This document shows positions 8,547 to 17,779 of a DNA stretch of 58,011 bases, piece by piece. Origin of the DNA: Nonomuraea deserti (GTDB lineage Bacteria; Actinomycetota; Actinomycetes; Streptosporangiales; Streptosporangiaceae). The number at the start of each line of letters is the position of its first letter. Positions within the stretch are counted from its first letter, which is position 1. The position numbers and the translations under genes are program-made. The stretch spans positions 1-58,011 of the forward strand of contig NZ_SMKO01000040.1 of assembly GCF_004348685.1 (NCBI RefSeq), read 5' to 3'. The notes below the pieces were generated by a model. That model made no database searches. It was not told the DNA's origin and was given only the letters and a program-made list of their open reading frames with translations.

Positions 8547-10214
8547 TTACCACGTGACGGTTCCCGTGACGAGATCGTCGAAGTGGCCCGGGTCCTCGGC
8601 CGGGCGGTCGATGCCGCGCAGCGGGCCCCGTTCGGACAGGTGCGCCTCGGCGTACGAGCGGGCCACGAGCGCCTTGCGGCCGTCGTCGAGTCCCCAGCGG
8701 GCCTGGTCCTCCAGCAGCGCGGCGGCGTAGACGTCGGCCATGAACTGCGCCAGCGGGTAGAGCCGTTCCTCCGCCACCTCGCGGTCCAGCGCGTGCCAGG
8801 TCTCGATGGCCTTGGCCAGGTCGTCGATGCGGGCGCCGACCAGGCCGGAGGTGGCCAGGGAGCGCAGCCGGTCGAGGAAGGGCAGGTGCGCCTGCTCCTT
8901 GAGCATGGCCCGCCGCACGTCGAGGCAGAGGATGTTGTCGCCGCCCTCCCAGATCGGGTTGACCTGCGCGTCGCGCAGCAGCCGGGCCACCGGCCACTGC
9001 TCGATGTAGCCGTTGCCGCCGTGCACCTCGATCGCGTCGCCGGCGGCGGTGACGCCGAGCCGGGCGGCGCGCAGCTTGACCAGGGCAGGGACGAGGCGGA
9101 GCCGAGGGCTGACGTGCGCGTCGAACACCATCGCCTGCACCGCCTCGACCTCGACGATCAACTCGGCCAGCTTGCGGCGCATCAGCGGCTGCTCGATGAG
9201 CGGCCGCCCGAACGCCTCGCGCGCCCTGGCGTAGCAGATCGACTCGACCAGTGCCCGCCTGGCCACGCCGAGGCCCATCATGGCCACGCCGAGCCTGGAG
9301 GCGTTGGTGAGCTTCATCATGGTGCCGATCCCGGATCCGGCGCCCGGCCCTGAACCGGCCAGCAGGAACGCCTCCGCCGCGGTGAACTCGACCTCGGCCG
9401 AGGCGACGGATCTCGTGCCGAGCTTGTCCTTCAGCCGGCGGATCCGCACGCCGTTGCGCGTGCCGTCGCGCCGCTCCCACAACACGAGGAAGGGCGCCAC
9501 GTCACCCTCCGGGAGCCGGGCGAGCACGACGAAGGCGGAGCCGTTGGCGTTGGAGGCGAACCACTTGAGCCCGGACAGGCTCCACGCGTCGCCGGATGGG
9601 GCGGCGGCGGCTTCCAGTGCGGCCAGGTCGGAGCCACCCGTCCGTTCGGTGAACATCTGAGCGGCCTCGCCGGAGTAGAAGCCGTTGGCGAAGATCTCCC
9701 GCACCCGTTCGCGTACGTCCTCGGGCGCGTGCTTCTCCGCCAGGGAGACCACCATGTCGCCGCCCGTGCCGAGCGCGCAGCCCATCCCGATGTCCGCCTG
9801 GTCGAGCAGGTACGTCCACGCCGCGGCGAGCGCGGACGGATCGGCCCCATGCGCCCGCGCCTCCTCGGCGAACGACGGCGCGGTGAAGTTGTTCTCCATG
9901 AGCGCCTGCCTGGCCGTCAGGAACGACGGCGGCATGACGACCTCGCTGACGTCCCTGCCCCACTTGTCGTACTTCTCCAGCCGCGGCGGGTTGCGGTCGG
10001 TCTCCTCGGCGCACTCGGCGACGAGCCCGCCCATCAGCGCCCCGAGCCGGTCGAGGTGCGGCTCCGCCCAGGCGTAGCCGTCGCCCAGGTGCCGCCGCAT
10101 GAGCAGGCGGAGCGTGGGGTCGCAGGCCCACCAGTTGCGCCCGGCGGCGCCCTGGTAGCGCTCGGTGGCGTAGCGGTCGCTGCCGTCGAACGGCTCGCTG
10201 AGATAGCGCCTCAT
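8547..10214 (-). CDS. Acyl-CoA dehydrogenase family protein (AidB/isovaleryl-type)
   Basis: A 555-residue FAD-dependent acyl-CoA dehydrogenase. The start is the ATG at 10214, not the longer open frame. SGEAAQMFTERTGGSDLAAL matches the flavin-binding MTE-x-GSD segment, followed by LSGLKWFASNANG. EAFGRPLIEQPLMRRKLAEL and VEVHGGNGY-like DAIEVHGGNGYIEQ mark the C-terminal helical domain. An extra C-terminal domain of about 130 residues is like that in AidB. It is divergent from a PaaX-type regulator. Confidence 0.9.
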   Translation of the reverse strand: MRRYLSEPFDGSDRYATERYQGAAGRNWWACDPTLRLLMRRHLGDGYAWAEPHLDRLGALMGGLVAECAEETDRNPPRLEKYDKWGRDVSEVVMPPSFLTARQALMENNFTAPSFAEEARAHGADPSALAAAWTYLLDQADIGMGCALGTGGDMVVSLAEKHAPEDVRERVREIFANGFYSGEAAQMFTERTGGSDLAALEAAAAPSGDAWSLSGLKWFASNANGSAFVVLARLPEGDVAPFLVLWERRDGTRNGVRIRRLKDKLGTRSVASAEVEFTAAEAFLLAGSGPGAGSGIGTMMKLTNASRLGVAMMGLGVARRALVESICYARAREAFGRPLIEQPLMRRKLAELIVEVEAVQAMVFDAHVSPRLRLVPALVKLRAARLGVTAAGDAIEVHGGNGYIEQWPVARLLRDAQVNPIWEGGDNILCLDVRRAMLKEQAHLPFLDRLRSLATSGLVGARIDDLAKAIETWHALDREVAEERLYPLAQFMADVYAAALLEDQARWGLDDGRKALVARSYAEAHLSERGPLRGIDRPAEDPGHFDDLVTGTVTW

Positions 10215-10221
10215 ACCCGGA

Positions 10222-10261
10222 GTGTTACATATACTCGACACGCGATGGAAGAGCGTAACAC
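10222..10261. promoter_or_regulatory. Inverted repeat spanning the acd/paaX divergent start region
   Basis: GTGTTAC at 10222-10228 is repeated in inverse as GTAACAC at 10255-10261, which lies inside the first codons of the PaaX gene. The 26-base spacer contains GACAC, which pairs with the first GTGT half. The gap between the two starts is only 30 bases, so a bound PaaX dimer would block both promoters. The binding assignment is inference. Confidence 0.4.
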
Positions 10262-10976
10262 CCTGAGTGCCAGGTCGGCCGTGCTGAGCGCGTTGCTGGG
10301 CAGCCACCCGCCGCGCCTGCCGGCCCGCCACCTGGTGCGCATCGGCGGGCTGTTCGGCATCGCCGAGGGCACGGTGCGGGTGGCCCTGTCCCGCATGGTC
10401 GCGGCCGGTGACCTGGTTCAGGAGGACGGCTTCTACACGCTGTCGGAGCGGCTGGTCGAGCGCCAGGCCAGGCAGGACGAGAGCCGCGATCCGCACACCA
10501 GGCCGTGGGACGGCACGTGGGAGGTGGCCGTGGTCACCGCCGAGCGGCGCGCGCCCGCCGACCGGGCCGCTTTCCGGCACACGATGACCGCGCTGCGCCT
10601 GGCCGAGCTGCGCGAGGGCGCCTGGCTACGGCCGGCCAACCTGGTGCGCGGCGCGTGGCCGGAGATCGTCACCGCCCAGTGCACGCTGATCGACGGCCGC
10701 CCGCACGACGACCCCACTCCCCTGCTGTGGGACCTGGACGGCTGGGCGGCCGAGGCCCGCCGGCTGGAGCGCGCGCTGGACCGCGCCTCTGACCACGCGG
10801 ACGGCCTGGCCGAAGGGTTCGTCGTGTCGGCCGCGGTGCTGCGCCACCTGCTCGCCGATCCGCTGCTGCCCGACGAGCTGCTGCCGCCCGGCTGGCCGGG
10901 CGCGCAGCTGCGGGTCCGCTACGACGCCTTCGACCGCCGCTATCGCGAGGTGCTGCACCGGCATCTGAGCGGCTGA
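10245..10976 (+). CDS. PaaX family transcriptional regulator
   Basis: A 243-residue protein beginning MEERNTLSARS at the ATG at 10245. An N-terminal winged helix contains IAEGTVRVALSRMVAAGDL, which matches the PaaX consensus, followed by the PaaX central and C-terminal domains. PaaX proteins repress phenylacetate and related acyl-CoA catabolism in response to CoA thioesters. The divergent acyl-CoA dehydrogenase is the obvious target. No paa genes are nearby. Confidence 0.9.
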   Translation: MEERNTLSARSAVLSALLGSHPPRLPARHLVRIGGLFGIAEGTVRVALSRMVAAGDLVQEDGFYTLSERLVERQARQDESRDPHTRPWDGTWEVAVVTAERRAPADRAAFRHTMTALRLAELREGAWLRPANLVRGAWPEIVTAQCTLIDGRPHDDPTPLLWDLDGWAAEARRLERALDRASDHADGLAEGFVVSAAVLRHLLADPLLPDELLPPGWPGAQLRVRYDAFDRRYREVLHRHLSG

Positions 10977-11182
10977 CCCCGCCCGCCCGACACCGACGCG
11001 GCCGAATTCGAGCGACATACCGCCGCTATACCGCCGCTATTTACGGTCGATTCCGCACAAATTCCTCGAAGCGAGCGGAGGCGGAGTCACCCGAACACGA
11101 ACGCCATTTCAACGGTGAAGCAATCACCGTCCGGACACCGCGGCGGTCTCGCACAGCGATTCCGCCCGGCCAGAACCCCTGG

Positions 11183-12493
11183 ATGAATCACATGGCCTCA
11201 TCATTCTTACGTGGTGCCGTCACCACGGCACTCATTGCCGCTCTCGGCGTCTGCGGCACGGCGAGTCCCGCGATGGCCGTGCCCGACCTCCAGCTCCCCT
11301 TCCCCTGCGGGCAGAAGTGGCAGCTGAACACCTGGGCGCACGCCCCCGCACTCGACATGGTGAAGGAGCCCGACCAGCACGGCACCGAAGGCGCCACCCT
11401 CATCGCCCCGGCCGCTGGGACGGTGAACCAGTCCTATTACCACGACAACGCCGGCAACATGATCCAGATCGATCACGGCGGCGGCTATTTCACCACGTAC
11501 ATCCACCTGCAGTCCCGTGCCGTCTCGGACGGGGACAGAGTGCAGAAGGGAACGGTGATCGGCAAGGTCGGCAAAACCGGCCCGACCTCCAACGGACACC
11601 CGCACCTGCACTTCGAGCTCGGCAAGGACTCCAACGGCGACGGATCGGCATCATGGGGTTACGCGGGCTCCGAACGGGTCAGACCGGCCTTCGACGGCGT
11701 CACCTACGGCCAGGCCAACGGCCGGGAGTGGAACAACGTCGAGAGCCACAACTGCACCGAGGCCTCCCCCGAGGGCATGGCCTCGGTGTACGGGGTTATG
11801 GCGGACGGGCGGCTGTCCTACACCGCGATCGACGCGGCCACCGGCCGGCGCACCCGCGGCGCGGTGCTCTCCACCGCCACCCTCGGTTTCACCCCCAAGG
11901 CCATGGCCACCCTCAACTTCAACACGCTGCTCGTCACCGACAGCGCCCCCGGTGGCAAGCTCTACCGCGTCGACATCCGCACCAACCGCGACGCCCTCGT
12001 CTTCGAACCACCCGTCTATCTCGGCAGCGGCTACACCCACGAACTCCTCACCTATGACGGCAGAAGCCACCTCTTCGGCATCGCCGACGGAACCCTCCGC
12101 CGCTACACCATCACCGCCGCCAAACCCACCCTGACCGACATCACCGACAACACCCTCATCGGACAGGGCTTCACCCTCAAGACCCTCACCGCCACCGGAC
12201 CTGACTGGATCCTCGGCACCACCGCCCAAGGGTTGCTCATCTCCTACCAGATCCGCGGCACCGGCTCCTGGGAACGCCACCAGCTCCGCGACGCCACCTG
12301 GCAGGGCTTCGACCACCTCCTGTCCCCCGGCGGCGGCGTCTACTACGGCCACCACCACGACCACTCCATGCACAGCTACATCGACGCCGATCCCTACGAC
12401 GGCCGCGACGACGACCTCGGCAAACAAGGCACCGTCGACACCGGAGGCTGGAGCCAGACCCTCCTGTCCGCCCAGCCCGCCACCGTGACCTGA
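11183..12493 (+). CDS. Secreted M23 peptidase with C-terminal propeller-like domain
   Basis: A 436-residue exported protein. A Sec signal peptide (residues 1-32) ends at AMA. Residues 33-170 are an M23/LytM domain: the metal ligands are H52 or D56 (WAHAPALDM region) and the HPHLHF motif at about 146-151. Residues about 190-430 form a repeat-rich region similar to tachylectin-type beta-propellers, which may bind cell-wall sugars. The HHHDHSMH run near 395 is notable. It probably cleaves peptide cross-links in cell walls. A perfect terminator follows. Confidence 0.88.
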   Translation: MNHMASSFLRGAVTTALIAALGVCGTASPAMAVPDLQLPFPCGQKWQLNTWAHAPALDMVKEPDQHGTEGATLIAPAAGTVNQSYYHDNAGNMIQIDHGGGYFTTYIHLQSRAVSDGDRVQKGTVIGKVGKTGPTSNGHPHLHFELGKDSNGDGSASWGYAGSERVRPAFDGVTYGQANGREWNNVESHNCTEASPEGMASVYGVMADGRLSYTAIDAATGRRTRGAVLSTATLGFTPKAMATLNFNTLLVTDSAPGGKLYRVDIRTNRDALVFEPPVYLGSGYTHELLTYDGRSHLFGIADGTLRRYTITAAKPTLTDITDNTLIGQGFTLKTLTATGPDWILGTTAQGLLISYQIRGTGSWERHQLRDATWQGFDHLLSPGGGVYYGHHHDHSMHSYIDADPYDGRDDDLGKQGTVDTGGWSQTLLSAQPATVT

Positions 12494-12498
12494 GACCA

Positions 12499-12544
12499 CG
12501 ACGGACAGAGGGTGCGGTCGCCGAAGCCGGCCCTCTGTCCGTCG
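12499..12544. terminator. Bidirectional hairpin terminator
   Basis: A perfect 14-bp stem, CGACGGACAGAGGG with CCCTCTGTCCGTCG, encloses an 18-base loop. It lies between the convergent M23 peptidase gene and the 342-residue protein gene. No U-tract follows, as is usual in high-GC actinobacteria. Confidence 0.85.
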
Positions 12545-12563
12545 CGCCTGAGCCGCCGGGGGC

Positions 12564-13592
12564 TCAGAGATCCACCCCGAAGATCACCCGCTTGTTCCTG
12601 TACTCGGTGACGCTCCACAGCTTGCCGTCCTGCACGGTCAGGTCCTCGGGCCCGATCGGGAACGGCCTGGTCCGCGTCGTGTCGCCGGCGTGGACGAGCA
12701 GCTTGCCGTTGGCGGTGGAGCCGGCCGACTGGCTCAGGTACCACGTGCCGCCCGACGACAGAGCCCCCTGGATCTTGGGGTGACCCATCACGAAGGCGTC
12801 CTGGGGCTCGCCGCCCGCCATGTCCAGGGTCCAGCGCGCGACCCAGCCGCCGGGGTCGTCCCCACGGAACTCGCCCGTGATCAGCAGCGGGCTGGCGCCG
12901 CTGCGGTCGACCGACACGAACGAGAACCGCGGCCCCGCCGTGGCGACCTGCCACAGGTCGGTCTGCGGGATCAGGTAGCGGTAGCCGAAGGCGTGGAACC
13001 TGCCGTCGTGCCGCCCGACCCGCTCGGGGTCACCCAGGTCGTTCTGGGCGGTGCGCAGGTCGAGGAGGTTGCGCAGGTCGAAGACCCGCAGGCCCCTGAC
13101 GGTGTCGGCCACGTAGAGCAGGTCGCCGTGGCAGGCGATGCCGCCCGCGTGGATGTCGATCGGCCCGTACGAGCCGTCGGGCTTGGCCGTGACCAGCAGC
13201 GCGTGCCGGTACTTCAGCGTCTGCGGGCTCAGGAAACTCACCCTGATGCCCCGCTCGCCGGCCTCCGGCCGGAAATACCAGCTCACCACGAACACCGGCA
13301 CCCCGATGGTGCCGGAGTCCGCCCCGCCGGTGAGGCCCTGCGGGTACCAGTCGGCGCTGCCCTGGTCGCCGTCGTCGAAGGCGTACCACTCGGCCGGTCT
13401 CGGCTGCATCGACCCCAGCGCGCCCGCCGCGCCCTTGCGCACGGCGGTCCTGTTGGCCTGGGCCAGCACCGCGCCCACAGCGGTGCTGCCGATCTCTCCC
13501 GCCAGCTTGGCCGCCCCTTCGGGCAGGTCGCCGGTCGCCCGCGACAAGGCATAAGGGGCCTTATCGGTGGGAACCATCCCCTTTGCCGCCAT
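12564..13592 (-). CDS. Uncharacterised protein with predicted beta-propeller-like repeats
   Basis: A 342-residue protein of unknown function. An alanine-rich N-terminal region (about 20-60) may be helical. The rest alternates short strands and turns, with repeated forms such as GDLLYVADTVRGLRVFDL and DGKLWSVTEYRNKRVIF, which resemble propeller blades. No clear signal peptide is visible. It is convergent with the M23 peptidase gene, which also ends in a propeller-like domain. Confidence 0.7.
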   Translation of the reverse strand: MAAKGMVPTDKAPYALSRATGDLPEGAAKLAGEIGSTAVGAVLAQANRTAVRKGAAGALGSMQPRPAEWYAFDDGDQGSADWYPQGLTGGADSGTIGVPVFVVSWYFRPEAGERGIRVSFLSPQTLKYRHALLVTAKPDGSYGPIDIHAGGIACHGDLLYVADTVRGLRVFDLRNLLDLRTAQNDLGDPERVGRHDGRFHAFGYRYLIPQTDLWQVATAGPRFSFVSVDRSGASPLLITGEFRGDDPGGWVARWTLDMAGGEPQDAFVMGHPKIQGALSSGGTWYLSQSAGSTANGKLLVHAGDTTRTRPFPIGPEDLTVQDGKLWSVTEYRNKRVIFGVDL

Positions 13593-13655
13593 ATCTCCCT
13601 CACTTTCCCGTCCCTTGACTGGGTTTGACGGAGCAGGCAGGGCAGAAGGTTGCGC

Positions 13656-15053
13656 TCAATCCCACAAATGCACGGGCAATCCCGAAAGTGCCAGCTCACG
13701 GTAGCGGCGCACGAGCCGCTCCCGGTCGCCGCCGAAGCCCGCGAGCGCCTCGCGCTGCCACACCGAGCCCGTACGCCGCAGCCGGGTCCGCTGCGCGATG
13801 ACGCCCAGCGCGCGGTCGGCGTCGTGCGCCGCCACCCCGGCCGCGAGCAGCCCTTCCCGCGCCTCGGGCAGCAGCGAGAGCACCAGCTCCCCCGCCTCGA
13901 ACTCGGCGTCGCTGCCCGGCCACGACAGCTTGGCGTCCAGCCCGTGCATGGCCGCGCGGTAGAAGTTCTGGTACGCCTGCGCGAAGCGGTAGCCGGTCAG
14001 GTCGCGCTCGGCCTGCGACAACGTCAGGCCCAGGAGGAAGGCCGTGTTCGCGGCCATGTCCGCACAGGACGGTCCCGCGGGCAGCGCGCGCATCTCGATC
14101 CGCAGGTGGCCGCTGTCGGCCGGGTCATAGACGGGCCGGTTCCACTGCCAGATCGTGCCCTGGTGCAGCCGCAGCTCGGGCACCTCGTGCGGGCGCGGGC
14201 TCTCGGTGAGGTCGGGCACGATCGGCTCGTAGTCGCGCACGTACCGCTCGAACAGCTCGTGCGCGCCCTCGTGCACCCAGTCCGAGCCGAACGTGACCCG
14301 CCCGTCCCTGCGCCCGAGCCGCGCCACGTCCCGGTCGTCCGCGGCCTCCTCCATCAGCGCGATGCGGGTCTCCTCCCACAGCTCCCGCCCCAGGAAGAAC
14401 GGCGAGTTGCCGCAGACGGCCAGCACCGGGCCGATGGCGAGCTGGGCGGCGTTGAACAGCCGGGCGAACCGCTCGGGCGGCGTGCGGATGTGCACCTGCC
14501 ACGAGGTGTTGGCGGCCTCGAGGATCACGTCCTCCACCGACAGCTCCAGGTCCTCGATCTTGACGAGGAACGGTTCCAGCCGCAGCCGGCGAAAGCCCCT
14601 GCTCATGGCCCGGTAGCGGTTCTGGTCGCTCATCGCGCCCACCGTGAAGTCGTCGGCGCTGAGAGTGGGCAGGATGCCGATGGGCAGGGCGCCGCCGCCC
14701 TCGACGGCGCCGTCCACCTTGCTGATCGTCTCCTGGACCTCGGCGCTCAGCGTCTCGAACGGCGTGCCCGCCAGCGGCGTGGGGGTGAGGTTCACCTCGA
14801 GGTTGAAGCGGCCGAGCTCCAGCACGACGCGCTCGTCGCCGAGCGCCTCGCGCACCTGGCTGTTGCGCGGCAGCGGCCTGCCCCGCTCGTCGATGAGGAA
14901 AAGCTCGAGCTCCGCCCCGATCGTGGCGGGGCCCTGACCGAAGCCGGGGGTGGCCAGCAGCTCGCGGAGCACGCCCAGCTGCTCCTGGAGGCGTTCACCG
15001 AAGCGGACGTACTCCGCTTCGGAGAAGCGCTCCTTATCCAGATCTCGTCCCAT
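13656..15053 (-). CDS. Glutamate-cysteine ligase family protein (GCS2/EgtA/YbdK class)
   Basis: A 465-residue carboxylate-amine ligase. It starts at the ATG at 15053 (MGRDLDKERF); the frame is open further upstream, but that stretch belongs to broken genes. TIGAELELFLID carries the metal- and ATP-binding glutamates, and FNLEVNLTP, LRIEMRALPAGPS and AANTAFLLGL are typical of GCS2. Such enzymes join glutamate to the amine of cysteine or another amine. In mycothiol-producing actinobacteria this often serves ergothioneine or remains unassigned. No ergothioneine genes adjoin it. Confidence 0.85.
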   Translation of the reverse strand: MGRDLDKERFSEAEYVRFGERLQEQLGVLRELLATPGFGQGPATIGAELELFLIDERGRPLPRNSQVREALGDERVVLELGRFNLEVNLTPTPLAGTPFETLSAEVQETISKVDGAVEGGGALPIGILPTLSADDFTVGAMSDQNRYRAMSRGFRRLRLEPFLVKIEDLELSVEDVILEAANTSWQVHIRTPPERFARLFNAAQLAIGPVLAVCGNSPFFLGRELWEETRIALMEEAADDRDVARLGRRDGRVTFGSDWVHEGAHELFERYVRDYEPIVPDLTESPRPHEVPELRLHQGTIWQWNRPVYDPADSGHLRIEMRALPAGPSCADMAANTAFLLGLTLSQAERDLTGYRFAQAYQNFYRAAMHGLDAKLSWPGSDAEFEAGELVLSLLPEAREGLLAAGVAAHDADRALGVIAQRTRLRRTGSVWQREALAGFGGDRERLVRRYRELALSGLPVHLWD

Positions 15054-15088
15054 CACCCCTAACTGTCCCCGTCGACATGGTTGACACC

Positions 15089-15448
15089 TCACCAAGGGAG
15101 GAAGCCGTCGTCCTGCTGGTAGGAGCCGGTGGGGCCGTCGGCGCCGAGGGTCGCGAGCCGTACGGCGATCGCCGCGCCCTGTTCCGAGGTGCGGTGGCCG
15201 GTGTGCCCGTTGAGGTCGGTGGCGCAGTAACCGGGGTTGGCGAGGTTCACCTTGATCGGGGTCTCCATCAGCTTCTTGGCGTAGGTCAGGGTGACCATGT
15301 TGAGGGCGCTCTTGGAGAAGTTGTAGGGCGGAAAGGTGTCGGCGTAGACCGGGCTGTCCGGGTCGCTCGCCATGGACAACGAGCCGAGCTCGCTCGTCAT
15401 GTTCACGATCCGGCCGGCCTCCGACCTGCGCAACAGCGGCAGCATCGC
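15089..15448 (-). pseudogene. C-terminal fragment of a short-chain dehydrogenase
   Basis: The translation covers only the second half of an SDR: GRIVNMTSELGSLS holds the catalytic serine strand, YNFSKSALNMVT the Tyr-x-x-x-Lys pair, and VNLANPGYCATDLNGHTG the PG motif. The cofactor-binding N-terminal half is missing. At about 15449 the reading frame passes without a break into a trans-sulfuration enzyme piece, so two unrelated genes were joined by a deletion. Confidence 0.8.
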
Positions 15449-15962
15449 GTCTCGTCGGCGCGCAGGAAGGTGGTGGTGATGCCGAGTTGCGGCAGGTTGG
15501 CGCCGAGCAGTTCGAAGGTGCCGCCGTAGACGTCGCCCAGGCACACGATGTGCTCGCCGGTGCGGGCGTGGGCCAGGAAGGTCGCGGCTTCGGCGGCCAT
15601 GCCGGAGGAGAAGGCCAGCGCCTGGTACCCGCCTTCCAGGTCGGCGAGCTTGTCCTCCAGGGAGCGGATGGTGGGGTTAAGGCCGTAGCGGGTGTGGAGG
15701 TTGCCGCTCTTGCGGCCTTCGACGACGTCGAGCAGGTCCGCGGTGGAGGGGAAGGCGAAGGTGGAGTGCGCGTACAGCGGGGTGTGGATGGCGCCTTCGC
15801 CGTCGCGGTGTTCGCCGGCGTGCACGCTGCGTGTGGCCAGGCCTTGCTCGTGGGTGCCCGAGCGATGACGCCCGGCGCGGCGGCATCAGCCGCGCTGGTC
15901 TCAACCGCGGAACTCTCAAGGGTGGTCTCGGAGGTGTTCTCGGCTGGTGTGTGGTCGGTCAT
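15449..15962 (-). pseudogene. N-terminal fragment of a Cys/Met-metabolism PLP enzyme
   Basis: It starts MTDHTPAENTSE at 15962 after GGAGAGG. After about 34 codons the frame must shift to continue with EQGLATRSVHAGEHRDGE, the typical entry of cystathionine gamma-synthase/methionine gamma-lyase enzymes. TRYGLNPTIRSLEDKLADLE and ALAFSSGMAAEAATF follow. The piece stops before the PLP lysine and fuses with the SDR fragment. One frameshift (15840-15870) and the loss of two thirds of the enzyme make it non-functional. Confidence 0.8.
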
Positions 15963-16007
15963 GCCTCTCCTGCGGGGTGGGGTTCACACTGGACGGGGCA
16001 GGCGTGC

Positions 16008-17025
16008 TCAGGCAGCGGCTTTGATCAGGGCAGTCGCGGCCGTCTCGATGTCGGTCTCGGTGCTCCAACGGCCCAGGGACAGCCGTACCGCGGCCATGGC
16101 GCGTTCGGGGTCCAGGCCCATAGCGGTCAGCACCGGGGAGGGGGTGTGGGTGCCGCTGTGGCAGGCCGATCCGGTGGAGGCCGCGAGCTGCGGGGTGGCG
16201 GCAAGGAGGTCGTGGCCGGCCAGGTCGGCGGCGGTGCCGAGCGCGGCGGCCAGGACGGCGTTCTCGGTGCCGGCGCGCAGGCCGCGCTCCTGGCCGCCGC
16301 CGTAGACGACCGGCTCCAGGATGACGCCGTCGCGGACGTACAGGGCGGCGATGCCTTTTGGGCGCGTACATCTTGTGCCCGACCACGGTGAGCAGGTCCA
16401 CGCCGGGCGCCTCGACGTCCACGCCGATCTTGCCGACGGCCTGGGCGTCGCAGTGCAGCAGGGCACCATGCTCGTGCGCAAGGGCGGCCAGCTCGGCGAT
16501 CGGCTGCAGGGCGCCGGTCTCGTTGTTGGCGGCTATCACCGACACCAGGACCGTATCCTCATCCAGCCCGGCGGCCAGCGCGGCCGGGTCCACCAGCCCG
16601 TCGCCATCGACCGGCAGCACCGTCACCCGGGCGCCGTACAGGCGCTCCAGCGCCTGACAGGTTTCCAGGATGGCCGGGTGCTCGGTGACCTGAGTGATCA
16701 CGTGCGGGCGGGGGCGGCCAGCGGCCAGGACCGCGCCGCGCAGGGCGAGCAGATCGGCCTCCGAACCGGAGGCGGTGAAGACGATCTCGCCCGGACGGGC
16801 GCCGATCAGGGCGGCAACCTGCTCGCGCGCGTGCCCCAGTGCCGCACGGGGCCGCTCACCATAGCGGTGGCCGCTGGACGGGTTGCCGAACAGGCCACCC
16901 AGGTGCGCCGCCATCTGCTCGGCCACGCGCGGGTCGACCGGGGTGGTGGCGTTGTAGTCGAGGTAGACCGGCCCGTCGACCAGCCCCGGATGCGGCAAGG
17001 CATGCGGGGCCGGGTGGGCGGTCAT
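16008..17025 (-). pseudogene. Cysteine desulfurase with a frameshift and an internal deletion
   Basis: It starts MTAHPAPHALPHPG at 17025, overlapping the rhodanese gene stop as ATGA. YLDYNATTPVDPRV, TASGSEADLLALRG, SVIAANNETGALQP and the PLP lysine in VVGHKMYAPKG identify a NifS/IscS-type desulfurase. The frame breaks at about 16355, right after the PLP lysine. Downstream, LAGHDLLAATPQLAASTGSA joins segments normally separated by about 60 residues, so an in-frame deletion is also present. The persulfide cysteine (STGSACHSG) remains. Two independent lesions argue for decay, not a sequencing error. Confidence 0.85.
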
Positions 17026-17606
17026 GCCGGCGCTCCGGCCTCGACAGGCAGCTCCGACAACCGCCATTCCAGCATGCCGTCGCTGAGCCGGATCGCCCGG
17101 CGGCCGGAGTCGTTCAGCAGCCGGACCGCGTCGTAGGCGAGCACGCAGTACTCGCCGCGGCAGTAGACGAGGATCTTGGCGTCGGCGGGCAGCTCGCTGA
17201 TCCGCTCGGCCAGCTCAGTGACCGGGATGGACACGGCGCCGGGGATGTGGCCGGCCAGGTATTCCTCCACCGGCCGCGCGTCCAGCACCACCACCTCGCC
17301 CGCCTGGGCGCGCTCGCGCAGTTCCTCCCGGGTGACCTCGTCCACGCCGTCGTCGCCGAGGTAGGCCTGGCGTGCCGGGAGGACCGCGGCCTGGTGGGTC
17401 TCGGCGACCTTGCGCAGCAGCGCGAACAGCTGGGCGACGTCCTCTCCGGCGAGCCGGTAGTGGATGCGCACGCCGTCGCGGCGGGTGGCGACGAAGCCGG
17501 CCTGCTTGAGGGTCTGCAGGTGGGCCGAGGCGGTGGTGAGGTTCAGCCCGGCGGCCTTGGCCAGGGCCTCGACGGTGCGTTCTCCCTGGGCGAGCAGGTC
17601 GAGCCT
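17022..17606 (-). pseudogene. ArsR-type HTH plus rhodanese protein, start lost
   Basis: The frame begins inside the winged helix (LDLLAQGERTVEALAKAAGL), directly after a TGA at 17607-17609, so the first 20 or so residues and the start codon are gone. The HTH continues through SAHLQTLKQAGFVATRRDG. The rhodanese domain follows, with VVVLDARPVEEYLAGHIPGA and the catalytic cysteine in YCRGEYC. A shorter product from an internal GTG at 17471 would hold only the rhodanese part. In intact clusters this regulator sits before a cysteine desulfurase, as here. Confidence 0.75.
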
Positions 17607-17779
17607 TCAAAGCGCGGCTGCCGATCCGCCGAAATTCTCAAAAGTGGACATCTGGGGATGTCGCGGCGCTGCGGCTTGCGCTCCAGCACCAGCGGCCATA
17701 CGCCGGCCAGCCGCAGCTCGGCGGCCAGCATGAGGCCGACAGGGCCGGCCCCTACGGTGATCACGTCGGTTTGGGTCAC
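17607..17779 (-). pseudogene. N-terminal scrap of a FAD-dependent monooxygenase
   Basis: A GTG at 17779, overlapping the stop of the erythromycin esterase gene as GTGA, begins VTQTDVITVGAGPVGLMLAA, a clear GxGxxG dinucleotide fold of PHBH-type monooxygenases, then PLVLERKPQRRDIP. Similarity ends after about 45 residues and the frame runs into the ArsR-rhodanese piece. Intact homologues (for example rifampicin monooxygenase-like enzymes) have about 500 residues. Confidence 0.7.
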
